Source: Epiperipatus broadwayi (Eukaryota > Onychophora > Udeonychophora > Euonychophora > Peripatidae). Taken from it: DNA of 64,000 nt. The notes beneath the pieces are model-generated. The model was given only the letters and a program-made list of their open reading frames with translations, made no database searches and was not told where the DNA came from. Numbering within the stretch: the stretch's first letter is position 1; each line of letters starts with the position of its first letter. Shown piece by piece: positions 46,265 to 58,663 of the stretch. Location of the stretch: NCBI GenBank assembly GCA_028023455.1, contig JAQFVV010012395.1:9185257-9249256 (forward strand), in the 5' to 3' direction. The position numbers were made by a program, and so were the translations under genes.

Positions 46265-47818
46265 ATGGAGGAGGATCAAGAAATAATGAGTGAAGGGGAA
46301 GAAGTACAGAAGGAAATAGGAGGGAAATGTTTAGGGATCACGTTAAGGTCAGGGAGAAAGATCGCAGAAGAGAGAGGCAGCACAGAAGGGGAAGTGAGCC
46401 TTAGCCCTGATGAGGAAATTCCTACAGGAGAAGCTGCCATTATCTCAGAAGAACCAGTAAATAATGAAATAGAACATAAACAGGTGGAAGAGTCCAAAAA
46501 TAAAAATTGGGATGTGAATTTTATGTTGGAGAGGATGACTCAAATTTTTATAAAGAGAGACGAGGTAAATAGTCAGAAATTAGAGGAGAGAGATCGAAAA
46601 AATAAGTTAGAAATGGAGCAGAGATTTGAGGTGTTGGGAAAGGAAATTAGAGAGGGAAACAAACGGTATGAGGAAGGGATAGTAGAAGTGAGACGAGAAA
46701 TGGAAATGCAAGGCCAACGACTTGAAGAAAAGCTATGTAGGAGCTGGCAGGAGTTGTCCATCAGCTGCCAAGAAAAATATGAAGAAGTTCAAGTAGAGGT
46801 CACAAAAAAATTAAATCAAAACCGAGAAGAAACCAACAAGGAAATAGAATCACTAAAAGAACAACTCACAGATGTTAGAGGGCAGACCGAGCATCAGGAA
46901 ATGGTTATGGAGGAGAAAGTCTCTAAAATGGGGCAAGATATCTGCCTAAAAATTGAAGAATACGAAGAGGGACAGAAACAGATCAGAGAGGAAATTTCTG
47001 AGTTAAAAGAAAACTTGAGTTATAGAAATCATGTTTTTGCCCAAGAAGAAAATGCCATTACAGAAGACATCCAGGAATTGAAGAGAGAAATTACACAAAT
47101 AAGGGAAGCAAAAATGGACATTGTAGAATGTAACTTAACTACTGGTTCCCAAACCTACAACCAGGGCAAGACAAACATTGTACCAGATATTAGTAAGACT
47201 ACAGATAGTGTAAAAGATACTTCTAATATAAGGGAGATGAAAATCAACATGGAAAACATTATGGATAAAGAATCTGAACACGGTTCCATCCCATGCAGGA
47301 GTGGTTTAGAGTTAACACTAGAAAATAGACAACCAACTATATATGAATCAGTGACATCATCAATGAATAGTGAGTCAGAGAAAGAAAGTAAGAAGCAAAA
47401 AGAATCTGTACATTTTGCACCAGTCGCGTTAAACGATAAGGGAGTGAATAAAGAAAGTTATTTAGATGATCTGGGCGAAACAAGTCAAAAAAATGGGAAT
47501 ATCGTTATATCAAATATAGAAAAAGAACCAGCGGTTAAGGAAGATAAGATTACACATAGTGAGTCAGTTTGTCGGGACTCGAAGTCAAAAAGGGGTTCGA
47601 AATTAGAGGAAGATGATTGGGAATTAAATAACGAGATCCCATACGAAGGGAGTGAATTTGCCAGAAGCTTAAAAATGCACCCACGTCAGCCTCTGTTAAG
47701 ACCAACAAGCGAATGTAATGAGACGTCTGAATCCGAGGATGATGATGACATGTTGGGATATTGGTTTGGCTTTAGTAGTCACGAGCCAAGTATTAAACAA
47801 CCCCCAGATCCTACTTAA
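46265..47818 (+). CDS. Gag-like coiled-coil protein of element 3, intact
   Basis: An ATG at 46265 starts a 517-codon open frame ending in TAA. Residues 1-75 are acidic with a basic LGITLRSGRKIAEER patch (about 23-37) that recalls the N-terminus of some Gypsy gag proteins. Residues about 80-280 form a long Glu/Lys-rich coiled coil (for example MEQRFEVLGKEIREGNKRYE and VTKKLNQNREETNKEIESLK). Residues 280-460 are Ser/Asn/Glu-rich and probably disordered. The tail is acidic (SESEDDDD) and ends KQPPDPT, sharing PPDP with the element 1 protein. No capsid motif, zinc knuckle, protease or RT is seen. Elements 1 and 2 carry similar coiled-coil leading ORFs. It likely acts as a particle or RNA-binding scaffold supplied in cis while a relative supplies enzymes; this is inference. 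Confidence 0.7.
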   Translation: MEEDQEIMSEGEEVQKEIGGKCLGITLRSGRKIAEERGSTEGEVSLSPDEEIPTGEAAIISEEPVNNEIEHKQVEESKNKNWDVNFMLERMTQIFIKRDEVNSQKLEERDRKNKLEMEQRFEVLGKEIREGNKRYEEGIVEVRREMEMQGQRLEEKLCRSWQELSISCQEKYEEVQVEVTKKLNQNREETNKEIESLKEQLTDVRGQTEHQEMVMEEKVSKMGQDICLKIEEYEEGQKQIREEISELKENLSYRNHVFAQEENAITEDIQELKREITQIREAKMDIVECNLTTGSQTYNQGKTNIVPDISKTTDSVKDTSNIREMKINMENIMDKESEHGSIPCRSGLELTLENRQPTIYESVTSSMNSESEKESKKQKESVHFAPVALNDKGVNKESYLDDLGETSQKNGNIVISNIEKEPAVKEDKITHSESVCRDSKSKRGSKLEEDDWELNNEIPYEGSEFARSLKMHPRQPLLRPTSECNETSESEDDDDMLGYWFGFSSHEPSIKQPPDPT

Positions 47819-47831
47819 AAATTTATTAGCT

Positions 47832-47935
47832 AAAAAAAAAAAAAAAAAAAATCTGTCCCTCCCCCCCCCCCCCAAAAAAAAAAAAACATTAAATATATAT
47901 ACTGCATATTTAAAAAAAAAAAAACTAACATGTCT
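47832..47935 (+). repeat. Low-complexity A/C tracts after the element 3 ORF
   Basis: A run of about 18 A, a C-rich tract of about 15 C, then two more A runs. It lies in the 3' untranslated part of the element. Length in the assembly may be unreliable. Confidence 0.85.
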
Positions 47936-48320
47936 ACCCCCTTCTAACTGACGAATATCCATTTGGATATTAATTCAGATTTATTGAGATCTCATGATTT
48001 TTTTTTTATGATTGATTGGTGATTTAATGTGTATATTGCTCTTGATATTAATTTTATTGCGCGTATGTTTTTTTTTTGGTGGTAGGAGAGTCGTAAGTAT
48101 AAAGGTACTGATAAATAAATCCCTTAGCGCAGCAAGTAAATAAGTTTATGTGCATGGGAAAATAGGAAATTATTTAACAAATTGATAACGAAAATTCAAA
48201 GTCATGATTGTAGCAAGGTCATTTTTTTTTAATTGTTTTTTTTTTGTAAGTTTACGGAAATGAAACGGTTGTCTTCAAGTCCCTCACCGTTTCACCAACC
48301 ATCCTAATAACCCACTCGTC

Positions 48321-51300
48321 TGTGCTAAGTTCAAACCTGTTTAATAAGTCTAAATTAAGATTTGTAAGCTAAAAATTGCAATCACGGCTATATAAACAGC
48401 ATTATATACGCACATACGAAAGAACGCTATAAGTGAATAGTATTGCCAGAGTTATAGCGTATAATTTTATCGCGTAATATTTTTAAACAGTAATAATGTA
48501 GCGTCAATTTATTAATTTATTACTTAAATTCGTATGTGGGAATATAATCCACCTATATTGAATATACATATATAGCATAGTGGCGTGATTAAAATATTTA
48601 TTAAATTTTAAGTTTCATTTTTATTATAAACCAATTTAATGTAAAAACACATTGAAAGGGTGATTGATTGCAAATGCGCTGACAAGTTTCTTTTTAAAAA
48701 GAAAAAAAGATTTTTTTTTTTCTAAAAATAAAAGTATTTTCGGAGAATTAAAAGTTTAGTAAAGTTTTTGCTGTAAACAATTGTATCAGTATATGCCACA
48801 CCTGCCTTAGGTTTCTAAAAAGAAAAGCCAATTTTAAAATAATCTAGCTAATTGATTCTAAATTATTTTGGAGACCTCGCTAATTAAAAATATGTTTACA
48901 GCAGGGATTTTACACATAAATTATAAAATCAGAACAAAATTCCTGACTAATTAAAAATAAAATCTAATATCGGATTAAACTGATTAAAATTCGATTTAAT
49001 TAAAAGTTGATAATCAGAGAAAAGTTATAACACCTAAAAGGAATGTCAGCATGTTTGAAGTCAACCACTAATTTCATAAGCAAATTAAAAATTTTGTAAT
49101 CTTGATGGAGATGAAATTCCAAGGTGTGTGGGCTGATAAGGCGATCATTTAAAAAGGCCATGTAAAGTGGAGGAGCCATCTTAGATCTTTACTTTTTTGA
49201 AACCTTGACAGCTTTGAATCTTTGAAATCTTTACAGCTTGAATGCTACATCTGTGAAGTTTTGCCTTCTTTGATCATCGTTAAGCTTTGGAATCCAGCGT
49301 GTATCCTGAACCAAAAGCAACCGTGAACATTTTGACATCCAGTTAAGACAATAATTTTTATATCTGTGCGAGAGAAAATGTCGGGCTAAAACAGGCAGCC
49401 TTGGCTAAGCTCCAGAGTGAAGGCGACGGGCCTTTACTTCCATCCAAAAACCACCATCACCAGTATGCCGCCATAACAGCTCCGCTCTAACCGTGGGAAG
49501 AAGATGATGCCGCAAGCCGCCACAAAGACTCCCGTAACTCCAGCTCAAGTACTACAAGATGACCGGTAACCTCACCATTTCTAACTGCAGTTCAATATAT
49601 TAATTTTCCTTTAAGTCTAGACTTATAAAATGTATTTTAATTCTAAAATCTTGAATTCAAGTAAATTGCTAAATGTAAAATTTTATTCTTAAATTTAATT
49701 ATATAATTCTGACCTACTTTCTAATGTTTCCTAACTAAATGATTTTAATAATTTTATTTTCAATTTTCTCACTGCAGTTGTGACTATGGTTTCTTTATTT
49801 TTTATTTTAAAATATAAATTATATGCTAATGCCTCGAAACAGCGGGCATTCAATATTAATAATAGAGAGAAGAGAGAATGACCCCTCTTCATTTAATAAT
49901 TATTTATCGTAGCTTAATGCACGCTGTTTCGAAACCCTCTTAAATAACTGTTAAGAATTGGCTATGTGCTGATTATCATTTTGACCTTGATTATTTAATT
50001 ATTTGTTGGCAATTTTAAAATGGGAATCTTGTTTTAACCCAAAGTAAATTTCAATTTAATTTTCACTAAGCAATATCCAAGCCTTGAATAAGTATATTTG
50101 TTATTTATTTCATTTTGTAAAAGCCCTCCAAATATATTTTTTTCCCTTTTTTTTGTTTTTATTAATTAATCGCGTAATCAAATGTGTTATTTGAGATTGA
50201 AACTAGAAAGCAAAGAATATTTAAAAGTACGCCCACGTATAGCATATGATATTAAAAATGCTATATTAGAGTTGGCGCTAATGATTCCACTGATTAGCTA
50301 TCGTTCTCGTGGCTAAATATTAAATTATTTCAACTCTTTTGCTTGGCGGATGTGATAATTTTATTATACATTTAAACTTTCTCGTTATGTTGCATTTTTC
50401 TTTAAGATGGGACTCGGAACGGCCATCCCTCTTACACTCCTTGGGTCGCACACGAATAAGACCTGACGTCAAATTCCAGGCAATAGTGTTAGCTACCCCA
50501 ACCCTCTTTAGCAGCATGGCGATCGGTCATAGGGCTCCGGTGTTGATCACAAAACCCTAAATATTAATCCATCCGCAGAGCAACATTTATTATAACTGTT
50601 TACCAGCGCTATAGCGCATTGGTTCTTTTGGTTGCCAACTCTTCCTCCCTTAAATTAAGTTTCAGCCATTGTCTGACATATTCAAGAGCTAGTTTCGGTC
50701 TCATGTACAATAGTTTGAAATAATAATATTATAGATAAATTTGACTTTAAATGTTTCACATATATGAGAAAACAAGGCTTCGTCTGATTGCTTAGCTGAA
50801 AACCATGGAATAAGAGGGATTAGCATAATCTGCCCCATAGCTACAATGCAGTGACTGATCAATAAGATAATAAAGCAAATGATGAAAACAATATTTAACT
50901 TCATCAAATAAAATAACAAATGTAAAATAATTTTAATTGTAAGGAGAGAAGGTTAAAGCGCTCTCCAAAATGTTAGATGCTACGCGCATTTTAATTGTAA
51001 AATGCAAGAATAATATAGATAAAATCGTCAAATTTAATCTGCAAAAATAAACATACAATTTAATAAATTACTCTGATCTCGATCTTATTTATTTCAATCC
51101 AATTCAAAATTCTCTATATTATATATGTGATTTCCGATGCATTAATTAGTTTTAAATATATACAGTTAATAAATTCCATTTTTTTTTTGTTATGAGTCTC
51201 ATTGCTTCTCCGTGACCTATGTCGGCCGTGTGGAAAGAGGTATACTACGTGTAAGTTCAAGGTGGTCATTCGTAGGGTCTTGAGTCTTGGAATCCTGGCT

Positions 51301-51415
51301 TACGAGTTGAAGTGCGGTCGGACTCGGGATGTTACAGTCCTAGTCTGGTCAGCTTCGGTCTCTTTTGCTTGGATTCTGAATTCTGTTACGCGAATGTACA
51401 AACTTGACTGTTACA
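48321..51415 (+). repeat. 3' LTR of element 3
   Basis: 3095 bp, nearly identical to the 5' LTR. Visible differences include AATAAAGAG versus AATAGAGAG (43940s versus 49860s) and GATTATTATT versus GATTATCATT, plus homopolymer lengths. Followed by ATATATATGCAGG. Confidence 0.92.
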
Positions 51416-54400
51416 ATATATATGCAGGTACAAAAAAACTTAAACAGTACCCTCTAATTAGACCAATTAAAAAAGAGAATCATTAAAATATTTAATACTT
51501 TATTTGCAGTGTAATATGACATACCAATACAATAAAATGTGGAATAAACCAATAAATAATTCTAATGATGTCGTAGACCATAAGTGAAATATTCAATTTT
51601 TATCTAATGTCATAATTCTAAAATATTTAATAAATAAATTAATACATTTAGAATTAAAAGCAATCATTGTGTAGAATGTTTTTAGTACATTTTCTATACT
51701 ACATGAAAAAATTGGCAAATCACATTATAGTATATGTGCAGTTCAGGAATAACTTTATTTATCAGCTGCCTTGGAGAACTATTAAGAATCCATACAAGTA
51801 TAACAGCCGCTTAAGTTAATAATGTCATGGTGATTTTTGGCATCAAAGCATATATATTTAGTTAATAATAAATATTTCTGTAGTGTAATTTTCACTACAC
51901 CGCTCTCATGCAAGGTAGGGACTAATTTCTATCCATTTTTAACATCTTGAGGAGGGATGCAATCATGAGTATATGACCAAAGATATGTGAAAAAAAATGT
52001 ATGATCCCCAAGATGTAAATTTCATGCTAAACTAGCACTCATCAGTTAACCCAGACCAGAATCTCTTCCACATATCTTTATCATTGCTCAGTATATATAG
52101 ATAGCATATTACTACAATTTAATTGTTAAGTGTCAGACTTGCTGCCCTCACAACTTTGACACAAACCTCTTAATGGGAGTATATTAATAATTTTTATTAG
52201 TCATTCATTGGACTAGAGATTTATCCAATAATGATTAATATTTGTATAGTGTAATATTTAGTGTTTTGATCACTTCTACAAACTAGCCTAATCCAGCACA
52301 GCTATATACTAAGCAAAAGAAGCAGAGATTCATATTATTAAAAATCATGATTAAGGTTTTTAATAATATGATAACCATAATTGGAATAGGTGAATGTATA
52401 TTAAGTGATCATAGTTTGTTTACATGTTAACATTAACATAATCACTCTTACAGACTTTTCTTTCTATTGTATATTAATTGCAATTATGATGGACCGAAAA
52501 CATTACTTTTAATTTCATATAAATGTAGCCTTCAATTTTAATTTTTAAAAATATATATTGTTTTTTTATAATAATTGTTTTAAATGTTAATAATTTTATT
52601 TTTGAATAAAAAATGAAATAATTTTAAAATAGATTTCATTTTTTGTTTCTAATGAGAAATTTTATGTTCAATATGTTGGTCATTGCATATAGGTACTTTT
52701 TTATATCAATTTCTTATGGAGATTCATTATTTTATCTCTCTCACAACTTTCTAAAAATAGCTTTACAAAATTGTTGATAAAATAAATAAAAATTTGTTCT
52801 AAAGATTTTCCATTATGATTATTCAACTGTCTGATAAAATAACTAATGAAAATACTTTAATTCATTCTCACAATCTCAATACCACTTGAGACACAGCAGT
52901 ATTTCAAGACAAGAACATCTTGACAATGCTAAAAAAGTTTCCATTGAAACTTCTGCTGAGAACTTCTTTTTGTGCTTGAGACTCACAATCTTTTTAAATC
53001 TTTTAAACAATAGAATATTTAAAATTCTTTTCTTACTGATCAAAAGAATTTCTCAATAAATAGATTAATTAATATGCAGTGTTTTCAAAAAACAAATTTT
53101 AATTCATATATGTACACTTTTATTTGCAAAAATTTATATATTTTGAGAAGATAGTATCATTTTTATTAAGGGAAAAAGATAAAGATTTTAAATACTCTCT
53201 CTTGCGGGGGGGGGGGGGGGGGGGTTTATGATAAAGCTTGTTAAAGCCATTAGCACGCTCTTTATTTTAGTTTATAATTACAAACTTATCAAATTAAGTC
53301 ACGTGATGTATGACTTTACTTTATTTACTAAAATATGTTTCTCTTATAATACTTTAATAATTCATCTAGTCATATCATTATTAAACTATTCTGCATTCTT
53401 CTAACATCTGTTTGTCATATATATATTAACAATTTGTTTTTGTATTTTTAATACTAATGTATAGTTTTTAATATATTTAAAAGTTCTATGCTTTCCTTTC
53501 GGTAGAAATATTTGCCTTTTAAATCTTATATATATATGTGTGTTTTTATTACCGTTATCAATTGTGAAAAAGGTTATATTGTCTCAGTATGAGAGCATAT
53601 TATTATACGATAATTTATTTCAGGTACTGAATTATAAAATATAAGAATATAGTGAAGTGAACACGATATGCAATCTTTTGAAAAATAAATTTTATGACTT
53701 TGCATAGACTCTCAAGACAATAAATTCCTCATTAACATCAATGAATGTTTATCAATATTTTCCATTGAAATTAATATTAGTTTGCGAAATTTGTTTACAC
53801 GGTATTTTTTAATTTTATCGTTATTTATACAATTGGAATAACGCGTTTTTCTCTTTATATATTTTATAATCTCTAATGGTAATAATGTTAAACATTAATA
53901 CTTATCAGACATATAGATTAAAAATTGTGTAAATTTTTGCTAACATCATTTTCTTATTAGTTTATTAATAACAATGAGGTAGTTGAATCAACTATTATAT
54001 AAACTTCAAAAACCAGTTGATTTGTTTTTAAATAAAAATTGTAGGCAGCAAAAAATATATAAATAAAAAATACTCTAAATGACCTGAAATTAAACTTTGA
54101 TAACATAGGTCAAGAATTATGTTATTTGTACTAAATATTGTTCAAACCCACAAAATAGCTAAATAAAAAAATTATCAATGATTTATTAATGTCTAAATCG
54201 TAATGATTACTGAAAATGATGGGAAATTTTTATTTATCATGTATATTAAGATAATCTCAAGAAGTTTTTACGACTTTTCCAGTTAAAAGTCAAGTGACTA
54301 ATAATCTTTTAACAGTTTTAAAAACTAAACAAATCAATAAAACATTAATTGAGATGTGATAAAAGTTTAAATAATTTAGTTTGACGTAGCTAAACAAAAT

Positions 54401-56297
54401 AATAAATTCCACTTTCGTACAAAAGGTGGCGCTAGAAAATAAAGATTTTTTTTTTTTAGTTATGTTCATAACAAAGTTGCGTTATGAATTGAATTAAAGG
54501 TTCTAAGGATCAGATCTTAATAAAAGCAAACCTAAGGAAAAAGTATTCGTACTTGGAATAAAGTTGACTTTGGAAAATGTATGAACACGAGGGATGAGAA
54601 TGATATTTTTTTGACAGAGGAATTGGGCAAAGTAATAGAGAATGGGAGGATAAAGTGTACTAGGTTTAAAAATGAATTTTGGATAATAGAGATAACAATT
54701 AATTAATTTGAACAAGTTGAGTAGAAAAGTGCAGGGCAATAAAAAATTATGAATAAGATTAACAATTCGATTTAGTTTATGGGGGGAGGGGGACTATTCT
54801 AGAAAGACTTATCTTTTATAACTCTGCAACAAAAAGGAAAAACAAAAATAATATTTATTAATAAATGAGGTTTTAAAAGTATTCATAAACTGTTGTTTAT
54901 TTTCAGGAACAGAATACCCTACTACTTAATTTTCGAAAACCAACTTTCAAGGAAAAGTCTCAACTGTATAATATTTATAAAAAAAAAAAAAAAGGTTAGA
55001 AGCGTCCAATTTCTAACTTATAAAAATAATATATGTATATAATTTTAAATAAAGTTGACCTTGTTTAAACATTTCATTAGTTCATTTATATGAGATAGTT
55101 TTCGAAATTGTTAAGTATCCGATGTTAACTCTTACTTCCTATTCAACTTTGTAAACCAATATAAAAACAATGCTTTATTTCTGCTGCACTTTCTATCTAT
55201 TTTTATAATATCTTATAAAAAAGATCAGTGACGTCACATATTTAGAATCACGTGTTTGGTCTTTTCTAACAATAAATAAGTATTCTGCTTTCCAAATGTT
55301 GATAATATCTTTACATTAACTTTTTTGTCATATTGTTCAACAAATATAGAATGTTTATATGCATTTGTTTTCTTGATTTTTACAAAGATGAAAATTCTGA
55401 TTGATATTTTCAAACATATGCTGGATAATTTTACAAAAAGATGGTGTATTGATATTAACATCATTTGAAAAGATGATCACTTCCAGTATTTACATATTGA
55501 TTAAGTGCTGTACTCATTCGTTATTAATTTTTGGTAATAAGTTATTTATTTATAAAGGTTTTTAAGTGATTAGAAAGTAATTCTGCCTTGTGAAATATCA
55601 TGTTTAGCCATAGTGAAGGAGACTGTATTTACATCTGAGTTTAATTTAACATTTGCTTAATTTATATTAATTGTCAGCTTTGTGTGTAGTTAAAAACAGA
55701 GAAAGTGAAATATAAATGAGGACCTTAAGCTTGTTGAACGTTCAAATAAAGAGTGTGTAGAAAGATGTTTACTCCAATGTCTACATACAGTTTCAAGCAT
55801 TAAATTAATATTAATTTATTGATGAGACCTGAAATGAACACAGACTGTCTAGTTTAAAAATTCTCAGCTCACTTGAAAACTCTTTAGCTATTTGAAAACT
55901 ATCTGATTTCATTCCATTAATATGAACTTCAAGCCATAGGCTTGTCAGCTAAGATGTTAGCCACTGCTGCCACAAAATCCTTCAAAGGAAATGTATTTCT
56001 CTTAATACTGATACACACTTGTTTATTTTAGGCCTTCTATTTAATATATAAATAATATATATTATGAAGTTTTTGTACATTGATAATGACACTCAAGAAA
56101 AATTAAAACATTTATCAAATAATAATTTTAAAAAAGTATAGTATAAAGTGAAAGAAATATCATACACAAATCATTTTAAAGATACTCAGAAATTTAATAT
56201 AAATCTTATGCTTAAATGTTATTAAATCTTATACTTAAATGGTTTTTGTCATCAAAAAAAACAATATAAACCAACAACTCAGCACAACCGGTCAAGC
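51416..56297. other. AT-rich region, no gene recognised
   Basis: About 4.9 kb of AT-rich DNA. It holds a 19-base G run at 53206-53224 and scattered (AT)n. Since the ATPase gene lies to the right on the minus strand, this may be part of its downstream intron, but no further ATPase exon was found by eye. A TGACGTCA and a CACGTG lie 20 bp apart at 55229-55254. Confidence 0.55.
53206..53224 (+). repeat. Poly(G) run of 19
   Basis: A perfect G run in an AT-rich setting. Its exact length is likely to vary between reads. Confidence 0.9.
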
Positions 56298-56395
56298 GCT
56301 GGTAGCCGAGTGGTCAGCATAGCTGCCTTATAAGCAGTTGTCCCAGGTTCGCTCCCCAGCCGATGCTTTGACACATGAAAAAAAAAAACTCAGCT
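56298..56395 (+). mobile_element. tRNA-derived SINE (head with A and B boxes)
   Basis: TAGCCGAGTGGTCAGC matches an RNA polymerase III A box and GGTTCGCTCCCC a B box about 30 bp later. The anticodon stem-loop GCTGC-CTTATAA-GCAGT pairs well, giving a UAU-like anticodon. The T stem does not pair and the acceptor stem is short (GCTGG/CCAGC), so it is not a working tRNA. A short A run (about 56380-56388) follows, consistent with a SINE or tRNA pseudogene. Confidence 0.6.
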
Positions 56396-57099
56396 CAAGC
56401 TTTTCCACCTCCCCTCTTTATTTTATATTTATTAGATCAGAAATTAATCCAAAATCTTATCTCACAATCAAGCTCCTCTACTGATCATGTAGTTGAGAAC
56501 TGTGAAGCAATTGTATACTATTACCAACAGTATCTGTTATAGTTAATAATTTTTTTGAGTGAATAAGGAGGCAAAAATATAAATCACTCTTTTTCTCCCA
56601 ATACTTTTCTTCCACTTGGCTGACAACAAAGCTATATCTACAGTGCTTCATGATTCTCTAAAACCACAAGTTTCTGGTAACCACTCATCTATGACTCAAT
56701 GCAATCTATTCAATAAAATATTTGAAAACACTTTTTCTATAATGGATAATGATGATATTTCACAGTATAAAAGTAAAGAGAATAGATAAAATAAAGTGGT
56801 TAAAAAATATTACCCTTACAATCAGACGTAACTTTACGGGTTCATATTTGCCTAAAATATTCCAATATTTTTGAAGCTAACACATCACTACTACCTTTTA
56901 AAGTTTCTCCATTTATTTTATCAGAATCTGCCATCTCTCCATTTTTAAAATTGCAATGAGATGTTTTGACTTCACTAAGCTTAGTCCAAATTTAAATGAG
57001 TAGATGAAATGGGTATATCAATAAAAGTCATCATCTCAATTCATGTACTATTGTTCAAAAGATGATCAAAATACTTCTTCCAACTATTCAAAACTGTTT

Positions 57100-57400
57100 G
57101 AAATTAGTTGGTTGTCTGCCAAAATTTATTCATATTATATAGCTTTTATATGATGGATTGAGAGGAAGTGTTATACTACAGGTAGAAAATTTGAGGCATA
57201 GGAAATGAAAACTGGTATTAAACAAGGATGTTTTATTGTTGAAGTGTGTTTAGCTGTATTTTTAGATTTGTTAATGGATGGAGATTTTTGTCATTGGCTA
57301 GAGGATGCAATGTTTTCATGCAAATCTAAGGGGTGTTATATCTTGGCTATTTGCTCAACCCATTTTTTGTTCATATTACTAATCACAGAGCAGTTAATCT
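57100..57400 (+). pseudogene. LINE reverse transcriptase relic
   Basis: Across one or two breaks the translation around 57115-57270 reads LPKFIHI, LLYDGLRGSVIL and MKTGIKQGCFIVEVCLAVFL, matching the LINE RT block in which a LLHDGM-type helix precedes VKTGVKQGCxLxPxLF. The GIKQGC signature is RT motif B. No other RT motif is clear, so only a short relic remains. Confidence 0.6.
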
Positions 57401-57761
57401 AGTACTGCCTTGATTCCATCCTCTAGAATTATTATATATTACAAATGCAACTGTTCAATTATTCCTATGCGTGTTTATATTTATGTAGCTTTTTAGAAGG
57501 ATTCTTCAGCATAGTTGTAAATGTGTCTGTCAGCCTTAATCTCAGTCTTGAATGAAATGGAGTTTAAAAGTTTTTTGTTTTTTTTTCAGATAACTGAAAA
57601 ATTTTAAACTACTGGGATTTCTATATGGTGAACTTTATAAGCAACTGAACAAATAATTAATTTGTTAAATGAATATGTAGTTATTTTTAACTGTGACTAA
57701 ATTTTTAAAAAAGAGCATTATGACTAATTAACAATTATCAAATAAGTAAACAGTACTTTTA

Positions 57762-57780
57762 TGTGTGTGTGTGTGTGTGT
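57762..57780 (+). repeat. (GT)n microsatellite
   Basis: Nine to ten TG units. Confidence 0.9.
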
Positions 57781-57969
57781 TGAAAATGAAGATACTTTGC
57801 TCTGAAATGACCTGTTTTAGGATATTTTACTTACTTCAAAATATATATTAAAATAACATCAAGTTCTGGCATTAATCAAGTGATCAAGGATATTGCTTAC
57901 TTTGATGTAGAATCTTTTTGTTACTTTTGTGGTAAACTTAGTATGTACTTACACATATATGGGTATTAG

Positions 57970-58099
57970 AAGGGACTTGAACTCAGACTTTCAAACTCCT
58001 CACTGCTATTCAATCCATCTTATGTGGTCATGTGTGTCAGTTATATAAGATGGATTGAATAACAGTGGGGGAGTTTGAAAGTCGGAGTTCAAATCCCTT
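57970..58099. repeat. 130-bp fold-back repeat
   Basis: Bases 57970-58023 pair with 58047-58099 with few mismatches (AAGGGACTTGAACTC opposite GAGTTCAAATCCCTT), leaving a ~20-bp loop. It may be a MITE or two SINE ends in head-to-head orientation. Confidence 0.85.
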
Positions 58100-58663
58100 A
58101 TAATTACATTAAGTTTAATACAGACAATATACATCTGTTTAAATATTATATATTACAGATGCTTTCAAGAGCAGATTTTTTTGTGATATTATTGTTGGTC
58201 AGTATTCATGCTATTGAAGCAAATACAAGTTATTTACAACATTCTATGAATTCATTAGCAAGAAAAATAGTTTTACTGGGATATCTATTTTTCTTCATTC
58301 TTTAAAACAAATATTTGCTGATTTAATGAATGAGAAAACTCGTGGTCAGAAGACGATTTGTTCTGCTATCAGAAAAAAATCAATAATTAAGTATACTCTA
58401 GTTGTAGTAGTCCAACTGAGCCATTAATTTTTTCATTGATTAAATATTTAGATTTTGGAATGGAGAAAAATAAACATTAAATTAATTGATCTTGGATACA
58501 TAGCACTTATGTCCTAATCACATTTTTGGAAAAAAAAAATTGAAACACTGTTTACCATCTAGGTGCGTATACTTTTCAAATGTTTTAATAATAACAAGGA
58601 ATAATTTTGAAGTATTCAAAGTGTTAAAAGTAAAATACCCAACCAGTTAAACTTTATACTAAC
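58100..58663 (-). other. Intron 3' of ATPase exon B (partial view)
   Basis: On the minus strand the donor GTTAGT begins at 58663. The sequence leftwards is AT-rich without further exon signal. The intron extends beyond this stretch. Confidence 0.6.

Larger units (their letters stand above)
42399..51415 (+). mobile_element. Giant-LTR element 3, young, gag-like ORF only
   Basis: Direct repeats 42399-45495 (3097 bp) and 48321-51415 (3095 bp) begin TGTGCTAAG and end TGTTACA. By eye they differ at only about two substitutions plus homopolymer lengths, so the insertion is recent or the pair is influenced by assembly. The 2.8-kb interior has a PBS-like sequence, a leader, one intact 517-codon ORF and no protease, RT or integrase. 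The right flank starts ATAT; the left flank is lost in the N gap. No good purine tract is visible before 48321. Confidence 0.88.

Noticed and set aside
48260-48320. Polypurine tract before the 3' LTR of element 3
   Set aside because: The bases before 48321 are not purine-rich (ACCCACTCGTC), so none is annotated; priming may occur elsewhere.
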